NCBI GenBank assembly: GCA_024509875.1
Contig: JAMPIV010005819.1
Coordinates: 255,501 to 319,500 of the forward strand
Direction: 5' to 3'
DNA length: 64,000 bases
DNA from: Oreohelix idahoensis
Lineage: Eukaryota > Mollusca > Gastropoda > Stylommatophora > Oreohelicidae
In this document: positions 26,518 through 36,351 of the stretch, one piece after another
How the letters are laid out: every line of letters begins with the position of its first letter
How positions within the stretch are numbered: the first letter of the stretch is position 1
The notes under the pieces: generated by a model
Databases searched by the model: none
What the model was told of the DNA's origin: nothing
Seen by the model: only the letters and a program-made list of their open reading frames with translations
Program-made: the position numbers and the translations under genes

Positions 26518-28909
26518 CAGTGGTTCTCAACGTGAGCCATATATCCCCCCCCCCCCCCCCCCCGGGCCATGTCATATTTCGTGGGGCCTGTGGTGGATTT
26601 GATGTTAATAGATGTTATTATTATGTTTCTAGTGTACTGAATGAGGTCAGCTGTGAAGGTCCCTGATTATAACAAATTTTGGGTTGAGTTATCAGAGTAC
26701 CTTTCTGCTACTACCTTATGACCTCAATCAGACCTATTCTTGACTAGTATGTATGATAGCTACGTATAATGTCTAGGGTTTTGCAAGTGTGTAATGTAGT
26801 GTAAGTTTACTACAAATACATTTAAATTTTAACACAGGGTCAATACCACAACCACAAACAAACAAACACTCTATTATACAACTTATAGAAGTCTGTGGCT
26901 GAAAATTATGTAATATGCTAGATTACAATTTATTTGCCCTGATTCAGAATTTTCTGAGTAAGGACCAACAACAAAATGAAATTTATGGTTTTATTTACAT
27001 AAATATTAATAACACAATGGATCTTCTGTCCATACAAATGACTATAATAACCAAATTATATTTAGGTATTTTCTAAACTAGGTGTCACTGGTAACTAATG
27101 GTGGAGTGGGGTGTTGTCATCACTCCCCTTCTTTATATTAGTATCTTGTGGAAGACGTTATTGAATAATCAAAGATTTTATGTCTCTGTTAATAAAGTCA
27201 GTGGATGACCGTTGTAGTGCCGACACATAGGCACTTATCTGAATGTTGATAGTAGATATGATGCTGACAGTTCCTTTCGTTCACTCGAATGACCAGACTG
27301 ACACAGTCCCTGGTGTAGTATAGTATAGTAGACCGCTTGGTCCAGGAAAGTTTCAATTTCTCTCTCTCTCTCTCTCTCTCTCTCGGAAATTCACCAGGGT
27401 CCTGGTACTACAGTAGCACCAGAACAAAAAACCCTGAAACACGGTTATGATGCTTTATAACATGTCTACAATAACATTCCACACTTAATACATGGCATAA
27501 TTCAATAAAAGAAAAGGGTCAGATCTCTCTGACCACCCCATTTCAACCATTTTCCTCTGAGATAACAACTCATACCAGTGCTCCTGTTCTTTTCCCTAAT
27601 GGCTACATCGCCTCTGACACTGCAACAATGATTCTCTCCCATAGAATAATGTGGGTTAGCCTTCCCACTGGTAACTGTGGAAATCATTTTAAGTTATACA
27701 ACTCATGTCAATATTTACTGCTTGGGTGCAACACCACAGGCCCTGCATAAGTCTGCTGGGGACCTATGTACTTAGTCGTAAAGCCTTCCCAAACAAGCAG
27801 TATCTCATACACCAAATTTGGTTGTAATAATAAGATTTATAAATTCATTCTTACCACAATTCAAAGAAATATCACAAACATACGTTGACTGGCATTAGCA
27901 TTAATATGTAGGTTCAGCTTTGCCCCGGTCCAGACTGCCAAGGTTTATTATTTCACTCTAGGCACTGCTGTTCTCAACGCAGCTTGCTTTCAAAAACTTC
28001 TGTATCAACTGGTGACAAGCCTTTGAAAGCTTTTGCCAATATTATCACACCGGCCCAACCAGCGAGGGTCTAGCTTTTCAATTCAAAATTAAAAAAAACA
28101 AAACTCCAAACTTCTAGGACTGAGTCTTTAAAATATATTTAGCTTTTTTGCCTAACCCATACCCTCCTGCCTATACTCTTCTACCATCCAATCGGATTTG
28201 AATCAATCTAATGCCTCTTTTTAAACTGGCGTCCCCACTAACGTTATGGATAAATGAGCAAGACCACCAGTCAGTCCGTCTTAGCGTTCGTAGACATATA
28301 GTATTATTTCAATATCTTGGCTAATAATTAGACTACCATATATATTAAAACATATTATTCCTCAGGGGACCCTAAGCTATCTTTGTATATGATTTTTATG
28401 GCTATATTCTTTGTCGTTTAGATTTTCATTCAAATAACCAACTAGTTGTGTTACGTCAGAAATACACTACTCGGCGAGAATTGAAAACTGTCTGTGTGTT
28501 TATGTATGCTGGCTTGTCCAACAGAGAGGTTATAGTATTAGTCCCGCGTGGTGTCACAGTTCTGGCAGATCGTTAATTGTAAGTCTCAAAACCGAAACTA
28601 AGAAAGCTGGTTAGGTTTTACGGCGGGATCGTTTTATAAGCATTTCCTCTGCACAAAAGGCAGCGCTCTACTGGTGTAGAGACGATTCTAAGCAGACACT
28701 TACGGTCGGGTTTATTTATTATCATAGGATTAAAATCTTACTGAATTTAGCGACTATTTCACAGATTTCGCTACAGGGCACACAGTCAGACTGTAAAGTA
28801 TCTTTTTTCAGGTAACAGCGATTAGGGGATGGGGGGGGGGGGGGGCACAGAGGTAAATGGGGCAAAGAAAAGGGGCCATGAGCAAAAAAAAAAAGTTTGA
28901 GAACCTCTT
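26518..28909. mobile_element. Non-autonomous hAT-like DNA transposon (2.4 kb)
   Basis: The left end starts CAGTGGTTCTCAA. The right end, read inward on the minus strand, starts AAGAGGTTCTCAA, so the core GGTTCTCAA is shared; this is the classic hAT (Charlie-like) terminus. Flanks form an 8-bp target duplication with one mismatch: GTGTAGAT (26,510-26,517) and GTGTTGAT (28,910-28,917). Subterminal regions mirror each other: a poly(C) run after the left end and a poly(G) run before the right end, with GGGCCATG-type words. The interior has no transposase frame; only short frames and a (CT)n tract (27,357-27,383) are present. A transposase supplied elsewhere would be needed. Confidence 0.75.
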
Positions 28910-28917
28910 GTGTTGAT

Positions 28918-29489
28918 TCAAAGGAAAGGCAGAAAATACATTGAATTTTATTTTATTTTTTAAGTTCCGAAATTACTGCCTGTTTTAGTGTCCTTTGACC
29001 TACATTTTGCCCCTTAGCTTTACACTTACTAGAAAAAAGATGACGGCAGTTTCTGACGTTTTTAGAAGTGTTATGGTTGTTGTTGTTGTTGTTATTAATG
29101 TTGTTGTTGTTGTTTAACTAAGGCTGCTGAGCTTGTCGCTCTTTTGAGTCAATGCCAAAAAATCTTTGTCATTATCTACAGTGTAGATCTAGGATTATCC
29201 TGTGGCTGTTCTGCCATTTCGAACCTTGTTGAATTGGAGTCACGGGCTCCAGTTTCTTTCCCAGGTATTCTAACTTGGCTTGGCATACAATTAAAAGATC
29301 CTCACATCTAGTTTCAAGCTGGAAGGGGGTAGAGCGTAGCATACTGTACATTCCACGGCACCCATTGTGCTCTCGAAATATGCACTGGTTGTGGGGTTCT
29401 CATACGAAAGCGTCACGTCCTGCACAGAGACGCCGCTCAGCGCCCATGGCCTGCCATCCATTCATTGTGACATTCTCATCATCATTCAC
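28918..29489. other. No gene recognised
   Basis: Contains a (TTG)n tract near 29,070-29,115. Open frame 29,275-29,550 partly overlaps the LINE fragment on the other strand and has no motif. Confidence 0.4.
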
Positions 29490-29860
29490 TACCGGTCTGC
29501 TCCCAAAGAAGCCTAAGCCTTCAACAAGCACAAACCACGTCAGCCTGTAGTGTACCATCAGCTCAAGGTCTTTTGACGTCTTTCTCATCATTTTCATTTC
29601 TGTCTGCAGCTCTCTTCTCCATGTGTCTGTTGGTCTACGTCTGCATCTCTTACCCTGCCTATTCCAGAATAAGGACTGTCTGGTAATGCTGTTAACAGGT
29701 GTCTTCAGTGTGTGTCCTATCCATCTCCAGTGTCTTTTTCTCGTCTCTTGTTCCACTGGCACCTGGCTGATTGTTTTCATCAGTTTTGACATTAGTGACC
29801 TTGTAGTCCCATGTCAATGCTTCTATTCTGCACAAGCACCCATATGTGAAAGTTGTTTGA
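29490..29860 (-). mobile_element. LINE 3' fragment (minus strand)
   Basis: Minus-strand frame 29,792-29,400 begins at the LINE C-terminal domain: VPVEQETRKRHWRWIGHTLK, then SITRQSLFWNRQGK, DTWRRELQ and a W-F-VLVEGL end. Upstream, to about 29,860, similarity continues in other frames. It is the same family as 11.84-12.53 kb. 5'-truncated, with its own 3' end, lying just downstream of a second copy. Confidence 0.75.
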
Positions 29861-29861
29861 C

Positions 29862-29967
29862 TCTGTGCGTGTGCGCCCGCGCGTGTGCGTGCGTACTCTC
29901 GTGTGTGTGCGACGCGCGCGTGCGCGCGTGCGTGCGTGCGTGTGTGTGTGGGGGGGGGGGGGGGGGT
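29862..29967. repeat. GT/GC alternating tract ending in poly(G)
   Basis: An alternating purine-pyrimidine tract of TG, CG and GC dinucleotides, followed by a run of about 16 G. It is strikingly GC-rich for this window. Such sequence can adopt left-handed DNA, and the G run is prone to replication slippage. Confidence 0.85.
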
Positions 29968-30004
29968 TGAAGATTCTTATTTTTTTGTTGGGCTTGATTT
30001 CTTT

Positions 30005-31620
30005 TGTTCTTCTTCTGTGACCTTTCAACTCACCAAGGTGCAAAGACCTTTAACAAACTTAGGTCAAGTCTTCCTGTCTCGTGCCATCAGTTCAAGGTCT
30101 TTCCATGTCTTCTTCATGCCTTTCATGTTTGTCACCAATTCTCTTCTCCATCTGTTCTGTGGTCTTCCTCTACCTCTTTTACCCTGGGGATACCAGAACA
30201 AGGACTGTCTTGTAATGCTATCTACAGGATTTCTCAATGTATGCCCCCCCCCCCCCAATCTCCAGCGTCTTCTTATTTCTTGTTCCGCTGGCGATTGTAT
30301 AATTCTTGTCATCAGTTCCACATTAGCGATCTTGTCATCAGTTCCACATTAGCGATCTTGTCATCAGTTCCACATTAGTGATCTTGTCATCAGTTCCACA
30401 TTATCGATCTTGTCATCAGTTCCACATTAGCGATCTTGTCATTAGTTCCACATTAGCGATCTTGTCATCAGTTCCACATTAGCGATCTTGTCATCAGTTC
30501 CACATTAGTGATCTTGTCATCAGTTCCACATTAGCGATCTTGTCATCAGTTCCACATTAGCGATCTTGTCATCAGTTCCACATTAGCGATCTTGTCATCA
30601 GTTCCACATTAGTGATCTTGTCATCAGTTCCACATTAGTGATCTTGTCATCAGTTCCACATTAGCGATCTTGTCATCAGTTCCACATTAGCGATCTTGTC
30701 ATCAGTTCCACATTAGTGACCTTGTCATCAGTTCCACATTAGTGATCTCGTCATCAATTCCACATTAGCGATCTTGTCATAAGTTCCACATTAGTGATCT
30801 TGTCATCAGTTCCACATTAGTGATCTTGTCATCAGTTCCACCTTAGCGATCTTGTCATCAGTTCCACATTAGGGATGTTGTCATCAGTTCCACATTAGCA
30901 ATCTTGTCATCAGTTCCACATTAGGGATGTTGTCATCAGTTCCACATTAGCGATCTTGTCATCAGTTCCCCATTAGTGACCTTGTCATCAGTTCCACATT
31001 AGCGATCTCGTCATCAATTCCACATTAGCGATCTTGTCATCAGTTCCACATTAGCGATCTTGTCATCAGTTCCACACTAGCGATCTTGTCATACCACTTC
31101 AACTTTCTACTTTACACCAGCAGCCATTTATGAAAGTGTAGGTTATTGGTTTTGATTTTGTTTGTCCTCCATGTTTCAGAGCCATACAATATGACTGACG
31201 ACGTTTGAATTGAAATGTCTGATTTTTGTGTTGGATCTGATCTCCATATATTTCTCAATGCAACGGAAGCTCTTCAACCAGCCTTTTGTATTCTTATTTT
31301 GATTTCATTATCTGCACCTCCAACTGTGTCTACATTGCTGACAATGTATATAATATATGATTCTACATCTCGCAGTGATGTTTCTTCCAGTACAATCTTG
31401 TTATCGTTTCCTGCATTGTTCTCATTATCTTTATTTTCTCCCGGTTTATTTTCAGACCCACCTCTCATCAAGTATTTTAATTTTGCCTTGCATCTGATGA
31501 CAATTATGGGGCACAAGTGCCAGGTTATCGGCAAAGTCTAGATCGTCAAGTTATTTAGTCAGAGTCCATTGGTTTCCATTTCTATTGGTAGAGGTCGATG
31601 TATTCATAACCCAATTTATA
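30005..31620 (-). mobile_element. LINE 3' fragment interrupted by an internal minisatellite
   Basis: Read on the minus strand from 31,620: WTLTK, then LDFADN (the RT FADD-type catalytic motif, last Asp changed to Asn) near 31,540. Next come IVLEETSLRDVESY, VDTVGG, KIRHFNSNV and ESLKWYDKIANVELMTR near 31,095. A 26-bp tandem array then intervenes (30,306-31,092). The protein text resumes as IIQSPAEQEIRRR, SITRQSLFWYPQGKRGRGRP and KTWKDLELMARDRKT, ending near 30,005. Without the array the two halves join at the right place in the domain, so the array grew inside an existing LINE copy. Several stops are present. Confidence 0.8.
30306..31092. repeat. 26-bp minisatellite, about 30 copies, derived from LINE coding sequence
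   Basis: The unit is 26 bp (plus-strand core CTTGTCATCAGTTCCACATT followed by AGCGAT or AGTGAT). There are about 30 copies with few variants (AGTGAC, AGGGATG, CTCGTCATCAAT). Its reverse complement is the LINE's own text encoding KIANVELMT at the point where the array begins. As 26 is not a multiple of three, successive copies change frame. Confidence 0.93.
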
Positions 31621-31626
31621 TGATAT

Positions 31627-32083
31627 AGGGAAACAGCATTTGACAGTGTAGACAGAGAATCCCTTTGGTTATAGGATATAGGAAAACAGCATTTGACAGT
31701 GTAGACAGAGAATCCCTTTGGTTATAGGATATAGGGAAACAGCATTTGACAGTGTAGACAGAGAATCACTTTGGTTATAGGATATAGGGAAACAGCATTG
31801 ACAGTGTAGACATAAAATCACTTTGGTTATAGGATATAGGGAAACAGCATTTGACAGTGTAGACAGAGAGTCACTTTGGTTATAGGATATAGGGAAACAG
31901 CATTGACAGTGTAGACATAAAATCACTTTGGTTATAGGATATAGGGAAACAGCATTTGAGAGTGTAGACAGAGAATCACTTTGGTTATAGGATATAGGGA
32001 AACAGCATTGACAGTGTAGATATAAAATCACTTTGGTTATAGGATATAGGGAAACAGCATTTGACAGTGTAGACAGAGAATCA
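31627..32083. repeat. 52/53-bp minisatellite, 9 copies, carrying an RT motif
   Basis: Nine units of 52-53 bp (core GGATATAGGGAAACAGCATT then TGACAGTGTAGACAGAGAATC). In the plus strand one unit reads YRETAFDSVDRESLW, which matches the RT palm motif A of LINEs (KAFDSVDRESLW type). From the third copy on, two variants alternate: GACAGAGAATCAC and GACATAAAATCAC. That gives a ~105-bp dimeric higher-order unit. A minus-strand open frame across it (31,669-32,031) is a translation of the repeat, not a gene. Confidence 0.9.
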
Positions 32084-32110
32084 CCTGGTTTTTTAAATTC
32101 CGTATATTTC

Positions 32111-32345
32111 CCACTGGACGTCCGACTGGTTAAGCGGTTAGAGCGCTTTCCTTTCGCGGCACAGTTACCGGGTTCTGAGATATAAATTTTTTGTCGGTAG
32201 CGCCATGCTGTGGTCTACACAGCTGTAAATGGCTGACTGACTCTGTTCTTGAGTTAGGGAAAGCAAAGCCTGCGTGGAAAGGAACTGGTCACACCACCTC
32301 ATAAAGCTGGATCTAATGTAGTGAAGTCTTTAACACATCACTCCC
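32111..32345 (+). mobile_element. tRNA-derived SINE (family S1)
   Basis: Pol III boxes of a tRNA-like head are visible: box A TGGTTAAGCGG (32,127-32,137) and box B GGTTCTGAGAT (32,171-32,181, slightly degenerate). The body (TTGAGTTAGGGAAAGCAAAG ... CATAAAGCTGGATCTA) matches the body of the minus-strand SINE at 45,720-45,975. No poly(A) tail is seen. Confidence 0.65.
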
Positions 32346-32882
32346 CAACTGAGATTTTTGTTACTGTAATATCTTTATATTTCTCAAGGCAATGAAAGTT
32401 CCCTTTTGTTACTTCTAGCAACTCCTCATCACTCTTTGTTACTTCTAGTAACTCCTCTAGTAACAGCCCTCAAAATGACGCATCTGTCTATTTTCGTCTT
32501 ACGAAAGAGACCCTAGAAAGAAATAGAAAGCTGTAAAAGAACATGTAGTAATCAAAACCCTTTCTTCCTGCTAAGGAAATATATAATAAATAGAGATATG
32601 ATTTCAGTGAAGCGGAAAGTAAATAATGACAAGCAGAAACCAAAGAGGCCATATTTATTAATCCTTATCTCAACAAGTGAAAAAAAAAGTGGTACGGTCA
32701 TACGGGTACACAGCTCTTCCTGAGTGCAGTTTCCCGCAAAGAGGAACAAGGAAGCCTTTCTTGGAAACGTGAGTTTAGAAACAAAGTAGGCCAAGGTGAA
32801 AGGAAATTAAATACCCAAAATGACGCCTAAAAGTACAGGTCGTCGCTGACTAGTGATTCTCAAACATTTTGGCCTCACTCTC
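32346..32882. other. No gene recognised
   Basis: Contains a local duplication (CTCTTTGTTACTTCTAGTAACTCCT-type text near 32,405-32,460). Around 32,850 the words AGTGATTCTCAAAC resemble a hAT terminus, but no matching partner end with a target duplication was found. Confidence 0.35.
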
Positions 32883-32890
32883 TGTCTTTT

Positions 32891-33142
32891 GTCGGCGTCT
32901 GTGGCCTAATGGATATGAACGCAGTTTCATAATCCAGATATACCAGGTTCGAAACCTGCTGCAGGCGGTTTGGTAGCAGATCGCTTTGTGTGGATTTTTA
33001 ACAATGGTACTCGTATAGGCGCCGTACCGTTCAGAAAGCAATGACAAACTACTGAATGAAAAAAATTGCCTAGAAAAATCACAAACAGCCAATAAAAGCT
33101 GTGGTTGATTGCCACGTCCTGTAAAGGATAAGCAACTAACTA
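32891..33142 (+). mobile_element. tRNA-derived SINE with target site duplication
   Basis: The head carries box A TGGCCTAATGG (32,902-32,912) and a near-perfect box B GGTTCGAAACC (32,946-32,956), at tRNA spacing. The body includes AATGACAAACTACTGAATG and ATTGCCTAGAAAAATCAC and ends near CAACTAACTA. It is flanked by the 8-bp direct repeat TGTCTTTT (32,883-32,890 and 33,143-33,150), consistent with LINE-machinery insertion. Confidence 0.75.
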
Positions 33143-33179
33143 TGTCTTTTAACATTATTAAAAGAGCTTCACATCGCTC

Positions 33180-33464
33180 TTTACACGTTTACACAGCCTC
33201 TTGCCCCTCTTTCGCATTATTCCTAGAACCTCACGCTCCTCATTTGATATTTTAGACAGCCTCGCTCCCATCCTTTTGACATTTTAGAAAACCCAACACT
33301 CATGTTTTTTGATATTTTAAAAAACCTCTCTCTCCAATCTTTTGACATTTTGGAAAACCCAACTCTCTTGTTTTTTTATTTAAAAAAATAAACCCTCTCT
33401 CTCCAATCTTTTGACGTTTTAGAAAACCCTGCGCTCCAATTTTTGATACTTTAGAAAACCTCTC
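33180..33464. repeat. Minisatellite of ~36-bp units (left part)
   Basis: Degenerate units built on TTTTGACATTTTAGAAAACC with variable CTC-rich linkers. The array continues after Gypsy-B (43,351-43,520), so the retrotransposon split it. Confidence 0.75.
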
Positions 33465-34945
33465 TGTTGCGTGCATATTTTGACGCACATTTTACAAAAA
33501 TTGATATGGCTATTTGATATGGGAAAATATAGACATGCATTCATTTGTGTATGAAAATGCTGTTTATGGTAAAAGCGAGATAATCCATGTTTGATTCACA
33601 CTTTTGATTATAGGAGTAATCGTTCTGGATATTGATCCGGCGCAAGGATAGTGCGCTTGCGTTTGTACTTATTTTTTAGGGCCAGAAAATATATTAATTT
33701 GCTTATTGTGTTTATGGCCTGAATTCATATGTATTACATATTATTAGTACAAGTAGAATCAGTCCTATATTGTATATTTTGGATGGGTAGGAGGGACTAG
33801 ATTCTTGTATTCCGGTCTAGCGGAAGTATGAGTTGTCTTGACAAGTCGTGATGAGTTCCGATGTACTGCTTACAAATGGCGGGGTACGTTTTTCTAGAGC
33901 TGGTCCTTTCGTCAGGAAAAAAATGTCTTACGAAGTGGTATTTCTTCTGAAGGAGATGGTGTCTCTACGATAGTTTGTGTTCGAGACTCTCCTTATGTCA
34001 GTATATAGATGATTCGGACTCCAGGTAAACCCAGCTCCTATTTTGATGATCTCTCGTCGGTTAGGCCTAGCTTGACTTTTGGTGCTTCGTTATGCTAGTG
34101 TCGTGTTTGGTATCGACGAAGATGACAGATTTTCCTGCAGCGGTTATGGCTACGTGAAATTAACCTGATCACCGTAGAGCTGTATGGAAACATTTATGAA
34201 ATCCTTTATATATACCCATTACAAATTAACTCTGGCTTATATTCTCCTCCCTATGCATGAGTGAACGACAACTCAGGGAGGTAGCCATGTTGGATTTCGG
34301 TCATCATATGTTTTGATCACTGCCAAGAGAACAGATTATTTATCTTATTATCGGACAGTGACAGAGAGATCTCAATCCTGCTAGAAACCCCCCTTCGTGG
34401 TTTCATAATCTATACTACAAACTATGGACGTCAAGTAACTTTAGTTATTTATCGATTCCTTCACTGACGCGTTTAGTCAGATAGGGGAATGCGGCCATAA
34501 TGTATCATGACATTGAACTTTGATGTACTGCCATTATTTCTGAATGTGTCATGACTTCAGATCTGCTATGTATACCTACAAATTGATATGTCAACGAACC
34601 ATGATGTACTCGTATGTCCCAGTGTGTACGTCTGAATAAATTGAGTAAACTAAGATTCCAGCAGTCTGCATTGGTGCCTTGTAGACAAGTGTGAGTGGTT
34701 ATATTGGTCAGCACACGAACAGCACACCATTCGCGGTAATCACACTCTACACTTCTACTTCATACATACACCATCCTGCGTCGGCTGAAGTGACCAAGTT
34801 CAGGGCCTGCTTTCCCCTGGAGCCTTTGCCTTCCCTAACTCAGGACTAGGGTGAGTTACCCATTTACAGCTGGGTAGACTGGAGCATGCCTGATCTCAAC
34901 AACACACCACTCTTCCTTACAGAGCAGACAGACTGATACTTTACA
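33465..34945 (+). repeat. Gypsy-B 5' LTR (1481 bp, 3' edge deleted)
   Basis: Begins TGTTGCGTGCATATTTTGAC. It has TATATATA-like sequence near 34,207 and AATAAA at 34,635-34,640. The 3' LTR runs 40 bp further (43,311-43,350), and only that longer form gives a target duplication. The end shown here is best explained by a deletion between two copies of TTTACAGTGG at the LTR/primer-site junction. Confidence 0.88.
34796..34905. repeat. SINE S1 body segment inside the Gypsy-B LTR
   Basis: CCTTCCCTAACTCAGGACTAG...GAGTTACCCATTTACAGCTG...TAGACTGGA matches the body of the SINE at 45,720-45,975, in the orientation in which that SINE reads on the plus strand. It recurs in the 3' LTR (43,150-43,260). It is absent from the related LTR at 52.86 kb, which diverges just before this point. 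Confidence 0.6.
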
Positions 34946-34946
34946 G

Positions 34947-34961
34947 TGGCGAGCCAGATTC
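34947..34961 (+). other. Gypsy-B candidate primer binding site
   Basis: TGGCGAGCCAGATTC, one base after the LTR. Its complement GAATCTGGCTCGCCA looks like a tRNA 3' end: CCA, a discriminator base, an acceptor strand and the GAATC that closes the T arm. The tRNA is not identified here. Confidence 0.6.
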
Positions 34962-35962
34962 CTGGGTCCAGCTTACGCATTTTTGTGTTGAGAATCACAG
35001 TTTACAGCTGAAAGAACATTTGTTTGAACACATCAACACCAGTAGGACAGCTAGCTATACAGTCGATGTCAGCTTGACCTGTATTACCGATAGGATGCTG
35101 TATCTAGGTCAGCGCTTGTTGACAGTTTTTTCGCTGTACAGACAGTATTACACAGGACAGTGGTATCAAGTGTAGAAAATATCTGGAGCAATATTGTTGA
35201 CATTTCTCAACGTACAGAAGAATCACAGTGTTGTTGAAAATAAAGTGCATAGTTCATCGTTGGATCTTCATATGCTCAAAAGAGAAAAAATTGACAGTGT
35301 AATAGTTTAGAATTAAATCTATTACTGAATAAAGTGGCAAGTTATTATTATTTAAATAAACTGTGCCTGCTTTACAACACTATACCTGCAACACATTCCA
35401 TTCATGACATAAATGATATTGTATGCTATATGCTATTTATGCTTACATGTTATTTGTTATGTATTAAATTATTTTATGTTCTGTGTGACTAGTACAAGGT
35501 ATGCCGAGTTACATTGGTCTGGTACTAGTATTCGATAGGTACACATTTTCTTAATTGGAAATTTGTTAGCAACAATTTGCTGCTATTTCTGTTAGTTGTG
35601 ATGAGGTGTTCTTTTCTTCGTTGTTTTTGTTAATAATTTTGTGTTCCTTAGTTTTGTTTGATTTGTTTGTATAATTGTAGGTCTCATCTTTTCTTTCATT
35701 TCAGTTTTTTACACCCTTATGTTTATACACTGTGGCGTTATTTGTCTTGTCATTTTATTATTGCAGTTATCATCACGGTTTCTGTGATCATTTTTTTCAT
35801 TTCTTCTATTTAATTTAATTTGATCTCTGCAAATGTTTTCAGATTGTCTTTTCTTGTTTGTCATTTGTAATGTCTTTAGTTGACATATGACGTATAGTGG
35901 TATACACTGATAGTATAGTACAGATCAGTACTCTCTGATTGTTATTGTTATAAAACAAAATG

Positions 35963-36245
35963 TACAAGACCTTTGTAAGGCTTGTCCCCCAAAGTGATTG
36001 GTAAAAGGAAATATTTTTTTCCACAGGTACTCAAGTGATCTTTGATTACATTGAGTTATACAAGACCTTTGTAAGGCTTGTCTCCCAAAGTGATTGGTAG
36101 AGGGAAATATTTTTTCTACAGGTACTCAAGTGATCTTTGATTACATTGTGGTATACAAGACCTTTGTAAGGCTTGTCCCCACAGTATTTGAGATACAATT
36201 ATTGTTGTCCACAGGTACTCAAGTTATCATTGGTTATTATAAACC
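35963..36245 (+). repeat. Gypsy-B leader: three ~95-bp repeats with perfect hairpins
   Basis: Three tandem copies, 96 then 95 bp apart. Each has ACAAGACCTTTGTAAGGCTTGT, an inverted repeat with a TGT loop, and a pyrimidine tract ending CACAG/GTACTCAAGT that resembles a 3' splice site. They lie 100-390 bp before the first gag ATG (36,352). Possible roles are RNA packaging, dimerisation or splicing; none is shown. Confidence 0.75.
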
Positions 36246-36351
36246 ATACAAGTTTGGACTAAGACTAGGTCTAAGGTATAGACTTGTCTCCCATTAACTT
36301 GAAAGAGGGTAATTTATTTACTTTTTCAGGTTTCTGATTTAAGAAGACAAT

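Noticed and set aside
30306..31092. CRISPR-like regular array
   Set aside because: Units follow one another directly with no unique spacers; the genome is eukaryotic and the unit derives from LINE codons.
31669..32031. 120-residue repetitive open frame on the minus strand
   Set aside because: It is the antisense translation of the 53-bp minisatellite; the meaningful text (RT motif A) is on the other strand.
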